A stretch of DNA of 64,000 bases from Glebionis coronaria (Eukaryota; Streptophyta; Magnoliopsida; Asterales; Asteraceae). Shown here in pieces: positions 57,140 to 64,000 of the stretch (position 1 is the first letter of the stretch; each line of letters begins with the position of its first letter). Location: positions 1,116,001 to 1,180,000 of the forward strand of contig JANFOE010000054.1 in the NCBI GenBank assembly GCA_025667525.1, given 5' to 3'. The position numbers and the translations under genes are program-made. The notes beneath the pieces were generated by a model. That model was not told where the DNA came from. It worked only from the letters and a program-made list of their open reading frames with translations, and did no database searches.

Positions 57140-57790
57140 ATAAGAATACAGTCTTTAAAGTTCACTTCAAATTTGGATTGAACTTGATAATTTTGATATT
57201 TGTACCAACTGATTGTATTCAAACACTACTGCAGATCTTCTTCTGATATGATGAACACCAATTCTTTATGAGCTTCATCTTTGTCTTCAAAGTATGATCT
57301 TCTATGTCTTGAACATTCTTTACAACAACTATATTGTCTTCATATTTTAGACCTTTCCATCTTGGGATAAAACCTGTGTGGCTCTAGATCATGGATCATC
57401 CTCTCTTATTTGATGATGACAAAACCTTCTGTATAATCTCCTTGAACATGTCACCTATATTTATTTATGAATCAACATTCTTGCTTGTATCTTCTCACCT
57501 AAAATGGAACAGTTAACAACAAACCAATATGTATTGGCATCATGATTTTTAGAAAATCATCAGCTATCAATGGATTTGATTTATCTTTACCAGTTAGCCA
57601 TACACTCTGGAATAGCCAATACTTTATTAATCAAGAATAAGGTATACTGATAACCCTACAATTTTTGGTAAACTGTCAAACGGATTTGTTAAATTCTTTA
57701 CCTAGAACCGTTTGCCCTAGGACTAGCCAACTCTTTGCAATTAAGCATAGTGAGTTAATGACCATGTAGTTTTTAGCAAACTACCAGCTA
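57140..57790 (-). other. 3' untranslated part of the third Copia element
   Basis: Lies between the end of the extra reading frame and the Athila-like insertion site. No coding content. A CCGTTTG-type word with CAACGGATTTG recurs near 57610-57830. Confidence 0.5.
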
Positions 57791-58262
57791 TCAACGGATT
57801 TGAGAAGTCTTTACCATAAACCGTTTGCTTATGGACATTCTAGTTCTTATGTGGATTAGACATGGTGAACTGAGAACCATTTGTGAAGTGTGACTGAAAG
57901 TCAAACACTTAAAGTTCCTTTTCAACTTCCTCCTATCTCTCTCTAAATCCTTAATTTGATGTTTAGTCATCCTTATCAACTCCAAAGCACTGGTGGATTC
58001 TTCTGAAACTTCTAGTTGAAGATCCAACATCCTTTCTAGCAATCTCCTTCCAAAAGGATATCTCTTCTCTTGAAGCATATAATAGGTAACATCATTTACA
58101 TCCAATGTGTGCACTCCACAATATCTAAAGTATCTCCAGTAAGTAGGAACCTTGTCTTCCAATTCTTTCAATATCTCTTGATCAGTAGTATGTGGCTCAT
58201 ACATAAATTTTAACTCATGAAGCAATAGTGAGACTGGTTCTCTTCCTTTACTTCCTCATTAG
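57791..58262 (-). pseudogene. Post-pol extra reading frame of the third Copia element, C-terminal part
   Basis: Open on the minus strand from a stop at 58256 down to 57791. Contains ELKFMYEPHTTDQEIL, YCGVHTLDVNDVTYYMLQEKRYPFGRRLLERMLDLQLEVSEEST and a basic C-terminus. As I remember, Asteraceae Copia elements carry a second reading frame downstream of RNase H with exactly this kind of segment (a short Cys-Gly-Val-His motif, then a K-x-YP segment). Its function is unknown. The upstream part is at 61398-64000, separated by an LTR-like insertion. No ATG is expected at its left edge because it is an internal piece. Confidence 0.65.
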
Positions 58263-58268
58263 ACATAC
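58263..58268. repeat. Direct repeat flanking the LTR-like insertion (left copy)
   Basis: ACATAC, also at 61392-61397. Five of the six bases probably form the target-site duplication. Confidence 0.7.
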
Positions 58269-61200
58269 TGATGTGACTCTAATTACACATCATATTTCCT
58301 CATAAAATGTGCTAAAAAGGGTTAAATAATCATTAATATTGTCACATATATGCTTGTTTTATTGTTTGTGCGTGTACAGGTACGGATATCAAGGAAATCA
58401 CAAGAAATGAAGCCAAAGATCCAAAACGGACACGAGACATGGAAATAAGTCAAAAAATCGAGTCCAACGGTACCTTCATATTTTATTGGGCCGGCCCGAC
58501 ACCATTTAAGTGGGTCGGACCGACCAATTATTTGTCAAATGGACTCCAAGTATCAACACAGCCCGAATTCAGGCCCAAAATACCCAACAACCACAACAAA
58601 TAGAAGAATTGGGCCTATATTATTGTTGGCCCGAAATGGAAATATCAACACAGTGGTTCAGGCCCAGCAAATGCCAAGCAAATGAAATGAAATGAATGAA
58701 AGGAAAGGCCCAAGTGGAGGCCCATATTTTGTTTAAAATATATAACAGAGATCAGATATAGCTTGGAGGATACGCAGGGGCTGTTTGATAAAACTGAATA
58801 ATTTAGCGCTGAATGATTAGATGATCTGAATGATTTTGAGGTTCTGAATGAATTTGGTTCTGAACGAAAACATGTTTGATAACATTCTAAGAAATTAGTC
58901 TGAACAACAAGAAACTATCATCGTCTCTTTATTCATTTTTTATATTTAATAAGTTTATATTTAATACCTTAAAATGTTATTTTCTTAAATTATATTTAAG
59001 ATAAATCAAAGATAAATATTTTTTAATAATAAAAAAGTTGTATTATTAGACATGAAAGTTTGTTTTTTTGAAATAATCTATAATTCATTATAAGAGTGTA
59101 TCATTCTTTTATTAAAATTTGGCTTAGTAATATTTTGTTTTATCTTATGAATAGAATAAAATTTTATCTCATGAATAAAATAGATTAAAAAAAATAAAAA
59201 GACAAGAAACGAAAAAAAAACATACGCATGAGTTTAATTGATATGTTGGGTGAACCAAAATGTGTAGTCTATATTTTTATTGCAATACATAAATCAAATA
59301 TTAAATCATTTTCTTCAAGGATGACACGCATATAAGTCATACTGAATCATTTTGCATGTTATAGATGCTGGCCCATTCTACACTTAATGGAATGACTAAG
59401 AGAAAACAAAAAAGCTATCAAACACATTTTCCTGCCGACCGATTCATCATATTGCCTATTAAGAGGCTATCAAACACCCCCGCAGTTTTCACATATACAT
59501 AATACGCATTTTCTTCATCTTTCTTTTATGTTCCATTTTTTATTTCAGAGGTTAGTAGGAGTAGAACTTAGTGTAGGTTTAGTAAAAACGCAGGTTGTTT
59601 TTATTACTACTTGTATTCGATTATCATTTATGGAGATTTATGTTATTTTCGGTTGAAGATGGGTTCCGTTTGATGTAGTTTGATGCTGTGTTGGATATTG
59701 TTTTATGTTTCGATTGATTAACAAAACTCGGATTCAGTTTTATTGCTGGTAGGTTTTTGATTCATAGTCTTTGTAGCAGTTTCGATTGTGGATGATTTCG
59801 CAGGTTAGGGAGTTCGTGTTTCTGGATTCGGTTTATGTTGTTCGTTTGTGATGGTTAATATAGTTTAGATTCGGAGTTGAGTTATTGTTTCGAGATATTG
59901 GTTTTGAGTATTGTTCTTTTGGATCGGACAGTCGGTGTAGTTAGATTTCATTAAAAAAGTAGTTTCGGTATTAGTCTTGGTTCGATAGCATCGTAGCACT
60001 CGACATCAGTAGATAGAGATCGTTAGAGCAGTTGGTGAAGTATTCGGTTCGAGTATAGTTTCGTTTGGAGATCTTTGTTTTGCGAAGATTCTGTTCATTC
60101 AAGAGCTTTGTTATCAGTTTCGGTTCGTTTTAGATCTTGAGTACTCAGTTCATAGTTTCGATATCGTTCAGTTTCGGTTCGGTTCGATAGCTTCGCCTCA
60201 GCGGACTGGCCTCGGATGGAAGGTTGTTTCATTTTCAATTTCTGCATATTTTTAAAATAATTTGCTAGTTGTAAGTGTAGTGTAGATTTTGATTGCTATC
60301 TGTTTGATTTCCTTTTATACATGATGCTAGTAATATGTTTTAGCTCATAGCTTTATCTGATATGTTTCTTTTGTTGTTTCAATTTTTCCAAATAAGATGT
60401 GATAGTGAGTGTTTGGCATGGTAGTGCAGGTTCTTTCATTTTGATTTTTTTTTGTGAGTTGATTCATTAACTGATTGTTAGTAATTCAAATTTCTATGTG
60501 TGTTAGTTTACATACTGTAGTGTAGATGAAATAGTTAGAGTATAGTAAACCATTCCATTTACATAATCAGTTAGAAGATCATAGCACTTTAGCATTTAAG
60601 TGGTGTTTCAGACAGTACTTTTCAGAATATTCTCATTCAATTTAGATTAGAAATTAAGTCTTGTTAGGATGGAAATTAACATATAGCATAAATCTTCTTC
60701 GAGTTAAGAAAGTTTCACTACTAGGACTTGTTGACTGTGTGATGTTTGATAAGTACTTGATGTCTTCAGTTTAGAGCTTTAGTCAAAACGTTAAAGAAGA
60801 ACTTTACAAAAAAAAATCTGTTAGAGTTGATCAAATTAGAAAGTGTAAAATCAGTTAATGTTAGTAGATTAGTTACAATTTAGGAAGATTGGTAAGCTTT
60901 GTTTCTTTTTAAAAAAAATATATTACAGAAAAGAATTAGTCAAATATTGTTTAGCGTAACTTTTGCAAAGTAGTAGTAAATTGGTTTTAGATGAGCAACT
61001 TTGTAAAAGTTAAGTAAAGTACGAATCTCACACATTCCTTGTTATTAGCGTAGTAAATTTGATTGTTAGCTATTTGTAATGTTAGTTTGTTTTACTTGTT
61101 GGGCCACTGTTTTTCTTAGACTTGCTAGTTAAACTGTTTGATTGTTGTGTTCCATTTTAATCTAATGACTAGTTAAATATAATGTAGTATTAGATTAGTG

Positions 61201-61391
61201 TTATAATAAATATAGTAGAATATTATAATAGTATTTTACTTCGTTTTCCGTGTCGTTTACCAATTTGTCGAAAGTAGTTACAAATACCAAATCAATTACT
61301 TTTAACCAAAAACAATTAAGTCGAAACGATAAAATCTGATTTCAATTCAAGTCGATATCGAGACGAAACGATATACTAAAAGTCTTATATT
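58269..61391. mobile_element. LTR-like insertion (probable solo LTR) carrying a MITE
   Basis: About 3.1 kb beginning TGATGTGACTC, flanked by ACATAC repeats, lying within the extra reading frame of the third Copia element. If it is ignored, the reading frame on both sides is continuous in register, though two stops lie at the junction. It has no coding capacity, a possible TATA box (TATATAAC near 58739), and its length without the MITE is about 2.4 kb, like an Athila/Tat-type LTR. No second LTR or internal domain follows, which is why I call it a solo LTR. The right end is TATTA rather than CA. Confidence 0.6.
58778..59480. mobile_element. TIR MITE inside the LTR-like insertion
   Basis: Starts GGGCTGTTTGATA and ends TATCAAACACCCC, inverted repeats matching at 12 of 13 positions, with sub-terminal CTGAATGATT-type repeats. 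CGCAG stands on both sides (58773-58777, 59481-59485). 703 bases with no coding content. The terminal sequence is of the GGGCTGTTTG type seen in plant hAT-like MITEs, but the 5-base repeat does not match the 8 bases expected for hAT. Confidence 0.7.
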
Positions 61392-61397
61392 ACATAC

Positions 61398-64000
61398 CTG
61401 TACAGATCCTGAATGTCTTGTCTATCAAGTATATGGAGTATTTCTTCCAATAACCTAAACATTCTAAATGTTCCATATGTTCACGTTATCCCGTGAGCTT
61501 CAAGTCCTTGATTAGTAGCACATGTCCATCTTGTAATGGAAGATTTCTTTCCTAAGATCTCTGTATCCATACACTGATCTGCAAATCCAGCTACCTTCAA
61601 GTACTTTCTACAACACTCATCACTATCACTTGCTTCATCAGTTGTAGACTTTCCCTTTTTCTTTGCTAGGTGCTTCCTTTTAGTTGATTTCTTTCTTTTA
61701 GTACCTCTGGAGGTTCCTTATTCATTTTTGTTTGAACAACATCTTCCTCCAAAAGTTCCTCTATATGTACCATTTCTCCATGTACCATTGACTATGTATG
61801 TACCGCTTGTACATTTTCAGTCTTTTCAACACTTTGAGCTTTATTACCTTCATCCAACACTTGAGTTTCAGCTTCTTTTGGAGTCTCCTTTGCTCTCTTA
61901 TTCTTCCTAGCATAAGTAGTTTTAATTGGTGGAGAACTTCCTTCTGTATCAAGTCTGGGGGTACTTCCAAACTGTCTTTGTTGTCCTAGATATTTCTTTA
62001 CATCCTCAATATCTTTCTTATTTGCTTCAGATCTAATATCAAAAAATTTGAGTTTTCTCCTCTTGTGTTGTTCATAAAGAGCCTTAATCTCATCAAAACT
62101 TTTCCTGACTAGCTGAGCATGAGTGAAATGCTTAACTTTCTTTAGATAAGCCAGCATCTGATTCTTTAGTTGATTGGTTATTGGAGGCTTGATTCTTTAG
62201 CAAATAACCTTTGTTGTTCTTTGACCAAATCATCAATCAATCTTGACTTCTCATCTTCATCATAAGCCTCTCTCTCTCTCTCTCTTCAGCTATCATAGAT
62301 TCAGCTAGAAGCTCACTTGCTTTTAATTCAGCTTGTATTATGTCATATTCTTCAATATTCCACTATTGTTGTATTCTTTTGCTTCAAGCAATGCTTGTTT
62401 AGCTGCAAGTTTTCTTGTTGCTATTCTTCATGAAGTCTAGCTTGTAATCTCTAAGCCACTTCTTCATCATGTTCCATTTGATGAAATTTCTTCAAGGCAT
62501 CTTCAACAGTATCTGAATCACTATCTTCTTCTTCTTACTCAGATTGCAATTTCTTTTTGTCTTTGTCCTTAGGGTCAATCTTTGGTTGTTTCTTTGTGAA
62601 CCTGAGAGATCTTTCATTTTCACTCTCATTTGGTTGTTGACCTGGTATAACAATACCTTTAGTAGCAGGCTTTGAAGTCTGCACCTTCTTACCTTTATCT
62701 TGGACTTTACTGGCAACTTTTTCTTGTTCCACTAGTTGATCTTGTTGTACTTGTGGCTTCTCAACCTGTTTTTATTGTGGCTCTGTTGCTGAAATTACTT
62801 GATCTTTCACAACATCTTCTCGTGCCTTTCTTTCAACCTCTGATTGTTTAGCTTTTTCTGCTGAACTTTTATCCTTAAGACTAAGCAAAAGGTTTGCTAA
62901 AGCCTCATCCTCTCCAAAAGACGGAGTAGAGCTTTCTTCAGAAGTTGATAGTGAAGATCTTTGACCAACAGTACTTGCACCTAAAACGGTACTTGCACTA
63001 GACTTGACAGTACTTGGGTCAGCAGTACTTACTTCACCAGTGTTAGACACTTCTTTATCATTTACCACCAAGGTATTTTAAGATCCGTTATTCTCCTTAG
63101 AAGTTGTCTTCTCAATCTCCAACTCTTCAGTTTTACAGACTAATCACCCTTCTTTGTTTTATCTTTTGGAAGTGACTGTGTCTTTTGTTGTTGTTGATTT
63201 GTAATATCTGGAAAAGTTTGATCAATCTCTTCAAGCTTCTCAGAGAACCTTTCCCAATTTGCTTCCGAAATCACTTGTTGTTGTGTTGGTGGTGGTGGTG
63301 ATTGTTTTTGTGGTTGGTATGTTGCTTCTTCCATTGCTTCAACCATCTGTTGTGGAATTGGCACTGTTGTAACCACATTTTCTTCAACTGGCTGATATTG
63401 GATTCTGTGGCCGATATTCCATGTTGGTGTCATTCAAAAAATATTCAAATCCATCATCAAATTCTGCATCAAGCTTCCTTTCCTCAAAATTTGTTCCTTC
63501 CCCAAAACTAGACTGAATATCATAAGAAGGTCCTGCTTCCTCTAATTTCATCTCATGTTGGATGCTTTCACTTGCTTTCTTCTGAAGGCTCTTAATTTCT
63601 GCTTTTTTCCTTCAACTGAGCCTTATGAATAGATCTGTGATGCCTGATCTAGGGAGTTGTTGTCCTCCTTAGCTTTTTGATTTTGGCATTCAGATCCTCA
63701 ATCCTTTCATCTTGCAAAAGCTTAGCATCTAGCAAATCTTTGACCTGTTTAGACAAACTACTACACAAAGCAGTCAAATCTGCACTATCCAATACCTCTG
63801 TTGCCCTGGCTGGTAGTGAACCACTAGCATCATGTGAAGCAGCAGGTGTATGGATCATCTCATCAGAGATTGTATGTTCATCCTCATGATGAGATGAAGA
63901 AGTTTGTACTTCTCCAGAGGGTTGGGGACTTTGATGAGAGGGAGTTTGTTGAGATTCACTAGTAGATCTAGGATCCTCACCCTCTGTGTTAGCCTCATTT
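61398..64000 (-). pseudogene. Post-pol extra reading frame of the third Copia element, N-terminal and middle part
   Basis: Read from 64000 downward the frame is open at the window edge (TSESQQTPSHQSPQ, then LTALCSSLSKQVKDLLDAKLLQDERIEDLNAKIKKL, a coiled-coil-like segment) to TAG at 63649. Further pieces lie at 63433-63140 (Gln/Pro-rich), 63071-62772 (Ser/Thr-rich then LANLLLSLKDKSSAEKAKQSEVERKAREDV), 62732-62535 (Lys-rich) and 62157-61792 (MLAYLKKVKHFTHAQLVRKSFDEIKALYEQHKRR). The KSFDEIKALYE helix is the most family-specific segment I see. Stops and frameshifts divide the pieces, so no protein can be made. Its natural start lies beyond the window. Confidence 0.65.

Larger units (their letters stand above)
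44796..64000 (-). mobile_element. Third Ty1/Copia element, 3' part, split by two insertions and running off the window
   Basis: The minus-strand 3' LTR is at 44796-45223, preceded by a polypurine tract and a short stretch to 45285. Element sequence resumes at 57140 after an Athila-like insertion, and again at 61398 after an LTR-like insertion. The readable coding part is an extra reading frame of the kind found downstream of pol in some Asteraceae Copia elements (from memory). Pol and the 5' LTR should lie beyond 64000. Confidence 0.7.

Overview
The window is plant nuclear DNA made almost entirely of transposable elements. I see no intact host gene, no rRNA, no true tRNA gene, no CRISPR array and no prokaryotic operon. 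Plant-type Ty1/Copia and Ty3/Gypsy elements (Tekay-like, Tat-like, Athila-like), Mutator-like and Harbinger-like DNA elements, a tRNA-derived SINE and MITEs all point to a flowering plant. The wording of the Gag and Pol proteins resembles elements I remember from the daisy family (Asteraceae); that is recollection, not a search.

Left block (1-34 kb): a decayed Mutator-like transposase locus is interrupted by a Tekay-like Gypsy element on the minus strand (889-31212, target duplication TTAAA). The left LTR of that Gypsy element carries a Copia element (2518-23131, duplication ATTAA). The gag of that Copia element carries a second Copia element (5248-17625, duplication GCAGG). By-eye LTR divergence falls in nesting order: about 8 percent, about 4 percent, and one difference in 321 bases. 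A SINE with a 12-base duplication sits in the Gypsy leader.

Middle block (34-44.5 kb): a 985-base Mutator-type MITE with a 9-base duplication, a 1.47-kb Harbinger-like element with TAA duplication and two small unrecognised reading frames, a repeated AT-rich segment, and a 3'-truncated Tat-like Gypsy element on the minus strand.

Right block (44.8-64 kb): the 3' LTR of a third Copia element (minus strand) and its post-pol extra reading frame, which continues beyond the right edge. It has been split twice: by an Athila-like non-autonomous element (45286-57134, duplication AATGT) and by a 3.1-kb LTR-like insertion (58269-61391, repeat ACATAC) that itself holds a TIR MITE. The Athila-like element carries the only long intact reading frame in the window, about 1,106 codons of Gag plus protease with a long acidic tail and no reverse transcriptase.

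There is no pathway or operon logic. The genes are retrotransposon polyproteins: Gag packages RNA, protease matures it, reverse transcriptase and RNase H copy it, integrase inserts it. Nearly all are broken. The most informative points are the three-level nest with self-consistent ages, a very recently inserted but already defective Copia copy, and the gag-protease-only Athila-like element.
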